Position numbers and translations under genes: made by a program. A stretch of 12,060 nucleotides of DNA from Thermoplasmatota archaeon (GTDB taxonomy: Archaea; Thermoplasmatota; JAQUQK01): NCBI GenBank assembly GCA_028716125.1, contig JAQUQK010000035.1, positions 1-12,060 on the forward strand. The letters run 5' to 3'. Under the pieces are notes generated by a model. It worked only from the letters and a program-made list of their open reading frames with translations. It made no database searches and had not been told where the DNA came from. Below, piece after piece: positions 9,201 through 12,060 of this stretch (position 1 is its first letter; every line of letters begins with the position of its first letter).

Positions 9201-12060
9201 GCATTCAACGGCGCATATGGATTTGTTGTCAATTCCTATATAGCTCCCAACGGAGGCACTGTGTCGTATTTGGATGGGAATTTCAGCCAGGCTATGTATG
9301 CGGGAACCAATAATGCTACGGTCAGTAATTTATACGGGAATTTCAGCCGCTTGGGTATTTCAGGAGCAAACGCGAGCGGCACAATCAGCAACGGTTATGC
9401 GTTTTACATCGATCCAATCGCCAATTTCGCAACCGGGGCTCCAGACGTGACTTATGCCAGTAATTACGGCCTATATATATCTAACCAGGGCTCCGGAAAC
9501 GGGACAAATGGTTTGCATTTGAATAATTCCTACGGTTTGTATATTGCCAGCCAATCAGGAGCGACCAATAATAACTTTGCTTTATATTCCGTTGGCGGAA
9601 ACAATTATTTTGGCGGCAATGTCGGCATTGGCGTTACCTCGCCAACGGCTTTCAAGCTCCAGGTTGCAGGCAATGTTGGTCCTGATGCTAACAACACTTA
9701 TGATTTAGGTTCTTCATCGTTGAACTGGAGGAGGCTGTATGCGACCAATGTTTCATCCAGCAGGATTGATGCATTGACTTATGTCTCAAGCAGCAAGTTC
9801 TATGCCGGCCCAGGAACAGCTGCTGCGCCATCAATAACATTCCAGGGAGACCAGGATACCGGCCTGTACAACAGTTCAGCTAATGCCATTGGTTTTGTAA
9901 CCCAGGGATCATTAAGAGCAACTATCGGAAACTCCTACGCCTCATTTGGACAAATCCAGGGCTTATCAAATAACGCCTATGATTTAGGCTCATCTGGCAC
10001 CTACTGGCGCAAGCTGTTCGCCACCAACGTCAGCTCAACCAACGTCGATGCTCTAGGCTATGTTTCAACCACCAAGATCATAACAGGGTCTGGTTCAGCT
10101 ACGGCACCTTCCATCACATTCCAAGGCGATCCTGACACTGGTTTCTATAGATCACTAAGCAATCAAATCTCATTTACTGCTGGAGGATCTCAAATAGCAA
10201 TTTTTGACGGGTCGGCTGCTTACCTGCGGACAGTCCTTCCTGCCAGCACCAACAGCTATAATTTGGGAAGCACGACGCAATATTGGAATAAGATCTTTGT
10301 CAGGAACGTTTCTTCCACCAACATTGATGCTTTGGGTTATGTCTCAACCACTAAGCTCTACCTTTCAGGCTCGCAGTTCGTGCCGGGCAACTACTTTGTC
10401 CAGGGAGGCAATTCATTCAGCGCCACCGGCACACTGGGAACGAACGATGCGTATAATTTAGCCCTTAAAACCAATAACACGAACCGGCTGGTGATCACCA
10501 GCGCGGGCAAGGTTGGCGTTGGCACGGTGAACCCTTACGAAATGCTTGATGTTTATGGAACGGCCGCTGCCGTCAGGATAAAGGCCACGGATTCGGCTGG
10601 ATATTCCAGGTTCTACGTTGAGAACAATTCTTCGGGCCATAACTTCCAATTCCTTGCCGGCGGCACGACAAGAGCCGGAACGACTTTTGGAGTCAGTAAT
10701 GCGGATTTGATGGTAGGTTATTCAAATAATACCAAATTAGCCATTGGCACAGCTGATAACTATGATTTCACCTTAGGCACGAACAATGCGGCTGTAATGA
10801 CGCTAAAAAATACTGGCAACGTCGGTATCGGCACAGCTAACCCATATCTCTTCAAACTCACAGTTGCTGGTACGGTCGCACCTTCGACGACAAATTCATA
10901 CGACCTCGGTTCAGCTAGTTATAGGTGGAGGGGTTTGTATACCTCGGCTGGAGTCTATGCCTCGGGCACGGTGATTGGTGCCGGCCTTACTTCTTATGGC
11001 AATGTCAATCCAGGCACGACCAACCAATATGATTTAGGCAGCGCTGCCAAGCAATATCGCGCCTTATACTTGTCGTCCACTACGAGTTCCTCTTTGGGCG
11101 TTGTATATAAAGGGGGAGTCAGGTTTATCCATGATTATCAGGATCCGACGAGTGTTGGTTCGGGCAACTTGTTCATTGGGCCTAGTGCAGGTAATTTTAC
11201 CATGGGTCCTGGCGGAGGCGGGGCATCCTTAGGCACTGCAAACCTTGGTATCGGCACTCAGGCTCTTTATAGCAACACAACCGGTTACCAAAATTTTGGA
11301 GTAGGCAATTATGCGCTTTATCAAAATACAACCGGCAAGCAGAATGTTGCCCTCGGTTTTCAAGCTTTGTTTTCGAATACTTCCGGTTCCGACAACACGG
11401 CCATCGGCGCCTTACCGCTGTATTACAATAAGACCGGAAACAGTAATACCGTTATCGGGCGCAACATTTTCACGCTCAACACCGGTGCTAATGCTCCTTC
11501 AGGCAATGTGGGTATTGGATATTATGCTTTTGCAAATGCAACCAGTGTTGTCGGAAACACTGCCGTAGGTACTAGTGCGCTGCAAAATTCTGCGGGTAAC
11601 TTCAACATGGGCATTGGGTATGGCGCGGGTTATGGAGTGACCTCGGGCGCTAACAATACGTTTGTAGGCTCTTGGTCTGGATACAATGGCGCCGCGCTTG
11701 TGACTGGCGGAAGCAATACTGCCCTTGGCTATTACACACTTTATAATATTACCAGTGCGGCAAATAATATTGCGATCGGCACGAATGCGGCAGATAACCT
11801 TACCACTGGTTCGAACAATGTCATCATCGGTTATAACATTGACGCTCCTTTGGCTGCGGGTTCGAATAGGCTTTCAATTGGCAATCTCATCTTCGGAACA
11901 GGGCTGGATGGTACAGGGACAAATATCTCATCTGGTAACATCGGCATCGGCACCACCAACCCATATCTATACAAGCTGACAGTCGCAGGTGGAGTCGCCC
12001 CATCATCCACCAACTCGTATGACCTGGGTTCAGCTGCCCATACTTGGAGGAGCCTATATG
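1..12060 (+). CDS. Giant modular repeat protein, tail-fibre/adhesin-like, internal part only (both ends outside window)
   Basis: One uninterrupted reading frame, with codons starting at base 3, crosses the whole window (4,019 full codons). The two bases before it fit the Asn codon expected from the related cassette at 2577. Start, signal peptide, anchor and C-terminus are not visible. The protein is an ordered series of cassettes bounded by the GIG motif (NVGIGTTNP) and the DLG motif (YDLGSSSxYWRKLF), plus two blocks of 17-residue NTAIG-type repeats. It is rich in Gly, Asn, Ser, Thr and Ala; I saw no Cys and no hydrophobic membrane stretch. These motifs are known, from memory, in phage tail fibres with a C-terminal S74 chaperone domain and in giant secreted proteins of CPR bacteria. 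I infer an extracellular, probably trimeric beta-rich fibre used for attachment. A prophage tail fibre is less likely given the size. The open frame is near certain; the function is a moderate guess. Confidence 0.95.
279..674 (+). other. DLG motif followed by single-copy segment with ADLQQWQ motif
   Basis: After YDLGSTAKSW this 132-residue stretch departs from the cassettes. It carries TLPTLNMTDKGYGIF and then MVARGASGQTADLQQWQ followed by ARLAAVDKNGTFFF. The QTADLQQWQ...LAAVDxNG pattern resembles a segment often seen just before GIG motifs in tail-fibre proteins. From base 627 it rejoins the D80 pattern (SGASSTGSILPTITNSYDLG), so it looks like an insert placed inside a D80-like cassette. Confidence 0.65.
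675..950 (+). repeat. DQ cassette copy 1 (DLG to GIG, 92 residues, YHK subtype)
   Basis: It opens with YDLGSSSNYWRKLF and VSSTNIDALNYVSTT, passes GGTSISGLYHK, and ends in the 45-residue block at 816-950 (QGGNAFGTTSTIGTTDNYDW up to NIGIGTVNP). The YHK subtype is one residue shorter than the FVPGNYFV subtype. Copies 5 and 6 (7833 and 8766) are the same subtype, and copy 6 shares RLTVLRGG with this copy. Confidence 0.8.
951..1121 (+). other. Single-copy spacer between two GIG motifs
   Basis: Fifty-seven residues beginning ASLDVTGNIWVGHNGAGNRG and ending NSIFTAG, with no copy elsewhere in the window. It begins with the short LDVTGN strand that commonly follows a GIG motif. No functional motif was recognised. 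Confidence 0.6.
1122..1481 (+). repeat. L27 and D93 cassettes (first copies)
   Basis: NVGIGTTNPYLFKLTVQG leads in 27 residues to YDLGGTANYWRRLY at 1203. The D93 cassette then carries VSSSRIDALTYVSSSKF, the motif ITFQGDQDTGLY (1341-1373), and LRATIGNSY before the next DLG at 1482. The DTGLY motif followed by an IGF strand is familiar from tail-fibre proteins. Most of this D93 is duplicated exactly at 9753-9988. Confidence 0.8.
1257..1492 (+). repeat. 236-base exact repeat, copy 1 (partner 9753-9988)
   Basis: Base-by-base comparison shows identity with 9753-9988 over 236 bases, at an in-frame offset of 8,496 bases. Single differences at 1493, and then more scattered ones, mark its downstream edge. 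It covers most of a D93 cassette and the start of the following DLG motif. Exact identity alongside strongly diverged sister cassettes indicates a recent duplication or gene conversion. Confidence 0.9.
1482..1760 (+). repeat. DQ cassette copy 2 (93 residues, FVPGNYFV subtype)
   Basis: YDLGSSGTYWRKLF and VSSTNIDALGYVSTT are followed by KLYLAGSQFVPGNYFV and the 45-residue block at 1626-1760, ending NVGIGTVNP. Bases 1569-1618 are identical to 6765-6814 in DQ copy 4. Confidence 0.8.
1761..2000 (+). other. Single-copy spacer
   Basis: Eighty residues from SARLQVDTLKVYASGNYDYL to FSVADNGQGYFKD. It contains LIAQTAGSFSLKAGNNGFQM and DLSFFGGGTTPVFSV. The form looks like short beta strands separated by Gly/Asn turns. 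I recognise no function, and it is not repeated in the window. Confidence 0.6.
2001..2243 (+). repeat. K72 cassette copy 1 (KFKISSSTALGT type)
   Basis: This cassette runs from RLGVGATSP through ADADLGFNVTTTSGTSSW, KFKISSSTALGT and DRFVINGKG to YVGIGTATP, with 216 bases from GIG-like start to GIG. Similar segments (an S-x-S-W-T-I-G strand, then KFKIS and DRFVI) occur in many tail-fibre proteins, from memory. Bases 2062-2230 match 3175-3343 with one mismatch. Confidence 0.8.
2062..2230 (+). repeat. 169-base near-exact repeat, copy 1 (partner 3175-3343)
   Basis: The two copies lie 1,113 bases apart, in frame. They are identical for 134 bases (2062-2195), differ once at 2196 (t here, c at 3309), and then match for 34 more. 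The one difference changes Phe to Leu in DRFVINGKG. Confidence 0.9.
2244..2423 (+). other. Single-copy spacer
   Basis: Sixty residues from HSQFSVNGYSNWQTSIDGG to YTDYMYFKDGG, leading directly into the next GIG motif. It holds LAYESDGTGYGFGIGRKDV, a strand-turn-strand pattern. It has no copy elsewhere in the window and no recognised function. Confidence 0.6.
2424..2615 (+). repeat. L27 and D37 cassettes
   Basis: NIGIGTSNPVSYKLTIAG leads to YDLGATKHSW at 2505 (81 bases). A D37 cassette (SLYVSSTSYLAGVNAGGN, then VVPRTTLT) leads to the DLG at 2616 (111 bases). The D37 tail matches the first 38 bases of the window, so the window opens near the end of the same kind of cassette. Confidence 0.8.
2616..2894 (+). 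repeat. DQ cassette copy 3 (93 residues, FLPGNYFV subtype)
   Basis: It holds YDLGSSSAYWRKLF, VSSTNIDALGYVSTT (2667-2711), then GSQFLPGNYFVQGGNAF and a 45-residue block at 2760-2894 ending NVGVGTVNP. Bases 2748-2821 match DQ copy 4 (6810-6883) at 73 of 74 positions. Confidence 0.8.
2895..3113 (+). other. Single-copy spacer
   Basis: Seventy-three residues from GAKLEVNGNIAIAYSNG to VLTINSSG. It includes ISGFYPFASAIGANDTV and YAMGNNNFVIKHDTVN. It looks beta-rich, without catalytic or binding motifs that I recognise. It appears once in the window. Confidence 0.6.
3114..3356 (+). repeat. K72 cassette copy 2, with degenerate opening motif
   Basis: The opening GIG motif is worn to KLGLNNPAP. The body (DLGFNVTTTSGTSSW, KFKISSSTALGT, DRLVINGKG) and the closing YVGIGTASP are intact, and the 216-base spacing equals copy 1. 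Because the body is almost identical to copy 1 while the opening is not, the body seems to have been copied or converted alone. Confidence 0.8.
3175..3343 (+). repeat. 169-base near-exact repeat, copy 2 (partner 2062-2230)
   Basis: Second copy of the K72 body. It carries c at 3309 where the partner has t, giving Leu in place of Phe. The edges are sharp: sequence on both sides differs from that of the partner. Confidence 0.9.
3357..3557 (+). other. Single-copy spacer
   Basis: Sixty-seven residues from TEQLQVNGRIMAVGSGYV to FLDNMNTVLQG. It includes GPIFGQYNATVGYVQAPANG and FDIWSDGTSAIAKF. The LQVNGRIMA start is the usual strand after a GIG motif. The rest is unrecognised and unique here. Confidence 0.6.
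3558..3989 (+). repeat. L27, D37 and D80 cassettes
   Basis: NLGIGVLNPYLYKLTVAG leads to YDLGSAAHTWRSLY at 3639, D37 to the DLG at 3750, and D80 copy 2 to the DLG at 3990, with spacings of 81, 111 and 240 bases. D80 here reads VPTLQQVTTQGADTNKW and IQFAGATSTGNILP, the most diverged of the three D80 copies. The L27 and the start of D37 closely resemble the last 124 bases of the window. Confidence 0.8.
3990..4109 (+). other. DLG motif and linker into the first 17-residue repeat block
   Basis: YDLGSTAKAWRNFYATGTVN is followed by GGTLFANAGVTIWGNSAGAS. The DLG motif loses its usual YWRKLF ending here, and the chain passes into the NTAIG repeats. The second block (from 11166) is likewise entered from a YDLGSAAK variant, so this DLG form may be specific to the junction. 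Confidence 0.65.
4110..4979 (+). repeat. First block of 17-residue NTAIG-type repeats (15 units), YadA-head-like, with cap
   Basis: Fifteen units of the form NTAIGYxALxxNTTGxx follow each other. The Gly closing each AIG/ALG starts at bases 4137, 4188, 4239, 4290, 4350, 4401, 4452, 4506, 4557, 4608, 4659, 4710, 4761, 4812 and 4863. Twelve of the 14 steps are exactly 51 bases; the others are 60 and 54. The block ends in the cap GSNKLFIDNT and ALIYGVFD. In YadA-family head domains, related Asn/Ala/Ile/Gly repeats form a trimeric left-handed beta-roll. I infer the same fold here by motif resemblance, not by alignment. Confidence 0.85.
4980..5054 (+). other. Short linker after the first 17-residue block
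   Basis: Twenty-five residues, including NQYLTVNGQLQVTG and KSYIGG, carry the chain from the cap to the next GIG motif. An IYGVFD cap, a short LTVNG strand and then a GIG motif is an order I recall from tail-fibre proteins. Confidence 0.6.
5055..5768 (+). repeat. L27, D93, D37 and D80 cassettes in series
   Basis: The longest cassette run without a spacer: NVGIGTTNPYLFKL (5055), YDLGGTANYWRRLY (5136), FTFQGDPDTGLY in D93, a degenerate DLG reading KDIGSYGYALRNIY at 5418, YDLGTSSLYWRKLF at 5529, and D80 copy 3 (NLQQVTDQGYFTTRP, FAGASSTGSIIP) to the DLG at 5769. Steps are 81, 282, 111 and 240 bases. Although the DLG at 5418 has lost its motif, the spacing on both sides is kept, so length is preserved better than sequence at that point. 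Confidence 0.8.
5769..6203 (+). other. DLG motif followed by divergent D93-like segment and spacer
   Basis: It starts as D93 (YDLGSSSLYWRKLF, VSSSNIDALGYVSSSKF). The usual FQGDPDTGLY is replaced by FSAQSGTGLYYTASALNF. The chain then runs through LAGGLRLGRTGQINW and LAVGNGTQGDYTGKII to a GIG motif instead of a DLG. It reads as a D93 that decayed or recombined into an unrelated spacer after about 60 residues. Confidence 0.65.
6204..6677 (+). repeat. L27, D93 and D37 cassettes
   Basis: NIGLGVNNPYLFSLTTAG leads to YDLGGTANYWRRLY (6285). D93 carries KLITGMGSAAAPSISF and FQGDPNTGIY and ends at a YNLG variant (6567). D37 then leads to YDLGTSSNYWRKLF at 6678. Steps are 81, 282 and 111 bases. Confidence 0.8.
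6678..6956 (+). repeat. DQ cassette copy 4 (93 residues), mosaic of copies 2 and 3
   Basis: Bases 6765-6814 are identical to DQ copy 2 (1569-1618), whereas copy 3 differs there at many sites. Bases 6810-6883 match copy 3 (2748-2821) at 73 of 74 positions, whereas copy 2 differs there repeatedly. The end of the 45-residue block (KTNNTSKMTILSGG) is again closer to copy 2. This is the pattern expected of gene conversion or recombination between cassettes. Confidence 0.85.
6957..7250 (+). other. Single-copy spacer
   Basis: Ninety-eight residues from ATKLEVAGDATMRNIYPDG to VLSWNGQG. An inner part, RVLGQTTNAWANIYGNFIG, looks like a worn DLG-type strand pair (LGxxxNxWxNIY). The rest (SGSGKTVFSMTSASTNYG, STANGGTWSLGY) is unique in the window and unrecognised. 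SGSGKT superficially resembles a nucleotide-binding loop, but nothing around it supports that. Confidence 0.6.
7251..7490 (+). repeat. K72 cassette copy 3, diverged
   Basis: KVGIGSLTP, ANADLGFTATTTGANSSW, KFKISSSTALGT, DRFVIDGKG, RIGVGTSSP. It is one residue shorter than the other two copies. The 12-residue KFKISSSTALGT core is identical in protein but uses different codons, so this copy is old compared with the pair at 2001 and 3114. Confidence 0.8.
7491..7751 (+). other. Single-copy spacer
   Basis: Eighty-seven residues from IAKLHIVDTTAASSF to LTIDPTG. It includes NTQGLKIQGANTAADYAILG, KNKAQIGAKFTGSGSYLQFG and SNDYSLGITNIALTI. The AKLHIVDT start and LTIDPTG end are common around GIG motifs in tail-fibre proteins. 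No other function is visible. Confidence 0.6.
7752..8108 (+). repeat. L27 and DQ cassette copy 5 (92 residues, YHK subtype)
   Basis: NIGIGTTNPYLYKLTVAG leads to YDLGASSYYWRKLF at 7833, then VSSTNIDALGYVSTTNLYL, GGTSISGLYHK and the 45-residue block at 7974-8108, which ends NVGIGMVNP. This is the only place where L27 passes straight into DQ. Bases 7911-7972 are identical to 8844-8905 in copy 6. Confidence 0.8.
8109..8402 (+). other. Single-copy spacer
   Basis: Ninety-eight residues from SEKLEVSGNVKIAQNANKYV to EIMRVAATG. It includes FSIGGSGFAFSRPNDGASG and LNRAVLASRGDLVFAAGGAS. The final EIMRVAATG just before the GIG motif resembles the (E)RMRI-type strand that often precedes GIG motifs. It occurs once in the window. 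Confidence 0.6.
8403..8765 (+). repeat. L27 and D93 cassettes
   Basis: NVGIGVNNPYLFMLTVAG leads to YDLGGTANYWRRLY (8484). The 94-residue D93 holds VSSSRVDALTYVSSTKFF, LSFQGDPDTGIY and IKFLFGSSENT before the DLG at 8766. Arrangement and length match the D93 copies at 5136 and 6285. Confidence 0.8.
8766..9041 (+). repeat. DQ cassette copy 6 (92 residues, YHK subtype)
   Basis: YDLGTSSYYWRKLYTKYVSS departs from the usual NVSST, and the helical-looking IDAIGYVSTT follows. GGTSISGLYHK and the 45-residue block at 8907-9041 end in KVGIGTTNP. Bases 8844-8905 are identical to 7911-7972, while the block's RLTVLRGG is shared with copy 1, so this copy also has mixed affinities. Confidence 0.8.
9042..9617 (+). 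other. Longest spacer, with internal YG-aromatic repeats
   Basis: This 192-residue spacer starts with a short GIG-like element (NLGVGGAPNSLYGIF). It then shows a looser internal repeat of a Tyr-Gly-aromatic strand followed by a Gly/Asn turn: AYGFVVNSYIA, LYGNFSRLGI, GYAFYIDPIA, NYGLYISNQGSG, SYGLYIASQSGA, FALYSVGGNNYFGG. The last two match a GLYI...SGATNN...ALYS pattern I recall before GIG motifs in other tail-fibre-like proteins. It probably forms a stack of beta strands. The period is irregular, about 20-30 residues. Confidence 0.65.
9618..10256 (+). repeat. L27 and two D93 cassettes in tandem
   Basis: NVGIGVTSPTAFKLQVAG leads to YDLGSSSLNWRRLY (9699). Two D93 cassettes of 93 residues each follow, meeting at the DLG at 9978 and ending at a YNLG variant at 10257. 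The first holds the 236-base exact copy. The second holds KIITGSGSATAPSITF and FQGDPDTGFY. Elsewhere D93 occurs singly, so the second looks like an added unit. Confidence 0.8.
9753..9988 (+). repeat. 236-base exact repeat, copy 2 (partner 1257-1492)
   Basis: Identical to 1257-1492. Upstream, bases differ at once (the DLG motif is SSSLNW here and GTANYW at the partner). Downstream, similarity fades over about 70 bases and then the cassettes take different courses: KIITGSG here and KLYLAGSQ at the partner. Confidence 0.9.
10257..10535 (+). repeat. DQ cassette copy 7 (93 residues, FVPGNYFV subtype)
   Basis: YNLGSTTQYWNKIF, VSSTNIDALGYVSTT, KLYLSGSQFVPGNYFV and the 45-residue block at 10401-10535, ending KVGVGTVNP. 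The block is the most diverged full copy (NSFSATGTLGTNDAYNLALK) yet keeps exactly 45 residues. Confidence 0.8.
10536..10817 (+). other. Spacer with a degenerate copy of the 45-residue block
   Basis: It opens with YEMLDVYGTAAAVRIKATDS and YSRFYVENNSSGHNFQF, unique here. From about 10734 it carries KLAIGTADNYDFTLGTNNAA, which parallels the GTTDNYNLTxKTNNT core of the DQ blocks and ends at the GIG motif at 10818. I count it as an eighth, degenerate block without a preceding DLG. Confidence 0.6.
10818..11165 (+). repeat. L27, a 43-residue DLG cassette, and linker into the second 17-residue block
   Basis: NVGIGTANPYLFKLTVAG leads to YDLGSASYRWRGLYTSAG (10899). A DLG-to-DLG step of 129 bases, longer than D37 by six residues, reaches YDLGSAAKQYRALYLSS at 11028. 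VYKGGVRFIHDYQDPTSVG then passes into the repeats. Confidence 0.7.
11166..11936 (+). repeat. Second block of 17-residue NTAIG-type repeats (13 units), with cap
   Basis: The unit-closing Gly codons start at 11178, 11253, 11304, 11355, 11406, 11457, 11517, 11568, 11616, 11667, 11727, 11778 and 11829. Steps are mostly 51 bases; exceptions are 75, 60, 48 and 60. The first unit is followed by a Gly-rich insertion (MGPGGGGASLG). The cap differs from the first block: NNVIIGYNIDAPLAAGSNRL, then SIGNLIFGTGLDGTGTNISS, passing directly to a GIG motif. That cap order is one I recall from other NTAIG-repeat proteins. A YadA-head-like beta-roll is the likely fold. Confidence 0.85.
11937..12060 (+). repeat. 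L27 cassette and start of a further DLG cassette, cut by the window end
   Basis: NIGIGTTNPYLYKLTVAGG leads to YDLGSAAHTWRSLY at 12018. The sequence parallels 3558-3684 closely, with mostly synonymous differences, so a D37 cassette with its next DLG near 12129 is expected beyond the edge. The frame is still open at the last base. Confidence 0.8.

Noticed and set aside
1..12060. Regular repeats with unique spacers, suggesting a CRISPR array
   Set aside because: Repeats are 80-280 bases long, diverge mainly at synonymous positions and encode protein. Spacers are coding and of variable length.
1..12060. Several adjacent tail-fibre genes, or a decayed pseudogene
   Set aside because: No stop, start region or intergenic gap was found, and all repeat offsets checked are multiples of three, so there is no sign of frameshift.
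1..12060. tRNA, rRNA, insertion sequence, promoter or terminator within the window
   Set aside because: I saw no tRNA or rRNA sequence, no transposase, no terminal inverted repeats and no hairpin followed by a T run. The entire length is explained as coding sequence.

Overview
The whole 12,060-base window is the inside of one giant protein gene on the + strand. The frame whose codons begin at bases 3, 6, 9 and so on stays open from the first base to the last, giving 4,019 complete codons. I read no stop, start region, intergenic gap or second gene. Both ends lie outside the window. The protein is low in charge and dominated by Gly, Asn, Ser, Thr and Ala. I saw no Cys codon, no membrane segment, no catalytic motif and no cell-wall sorting signal. 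Residue n occupies bases 3n to 3n+2.

The protein is built from a few cassette types joined by two recurring motifs. The first is a GIG motif (consensus NVGIGTTNP, about 24 copies). The second is a DLG motif (YDLGSSSxYWRKLF, 26 copies counting degenerate ones). Spacing between them is nearly constant within each type. L27 runs from GIG to DLG in 27 residues (10 copies). D37 (4 complete copies), D80 (3) and D93 (6, of 93 or 94 residues) run from DLG to DLG. DQ runs from DLG to GIG in 92 or 93 residues and always ends in a 45-residue block (7 copies). K72 is a 71-72 residue GIG-to-GIG cassette around KFKISSSTALGT (3 copies). Two long blocks of 17-residue repeats of the NTAIGYxAL kind (15 units from base 4110, 13 units from 11166) resemble YadA-type head repeats. 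Between cassettes lie single-copy spacers of about 170-580 bases.

Layout: 1-950 D80, a spacer and DQ; 951-2243 spacer, L27-D93-DQ, spacer, K72; 2244-3356 spacer, L27-D37-DQ, spacer, K72; 3357-5054 spacer, L27-D37-D80, first 17-residue block; 5055-6956 L27-D93-D37-D80, a divergent segment, then L27-D93-D37-DQ; 6957-9041 spacer, K72, spacer, L27-DQ, spacer, L27-D93-DQ; 9042-10535 long spacer, L27-D93-D93-DQ; 10536-12060 spacer, L27, second 17-residue block, and the start of another L27.

From memory of such families, the GIG, DQ, K72, DTGLY, DLG and NTAIG motifs recur in phage tail-fibre proteins that end in an S74 chaperone domain, and in very large surface proteins of Patescibacteria (CPR) and some other lineages. 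The LQQVT...FAGASSTG segment in particular recalls Parcubacteria-type proteins. My best guess is a CPR bacterium carrying a giant secreted or surface fibre/adhesin-like protein. This is inference: no marker gene, signal peptide or anchor lies in the window. No in-frame TGA appears in this Gly-rich protein, which argues against the TGA=Gly code of Gracilibacteria and Absconditabacteria.
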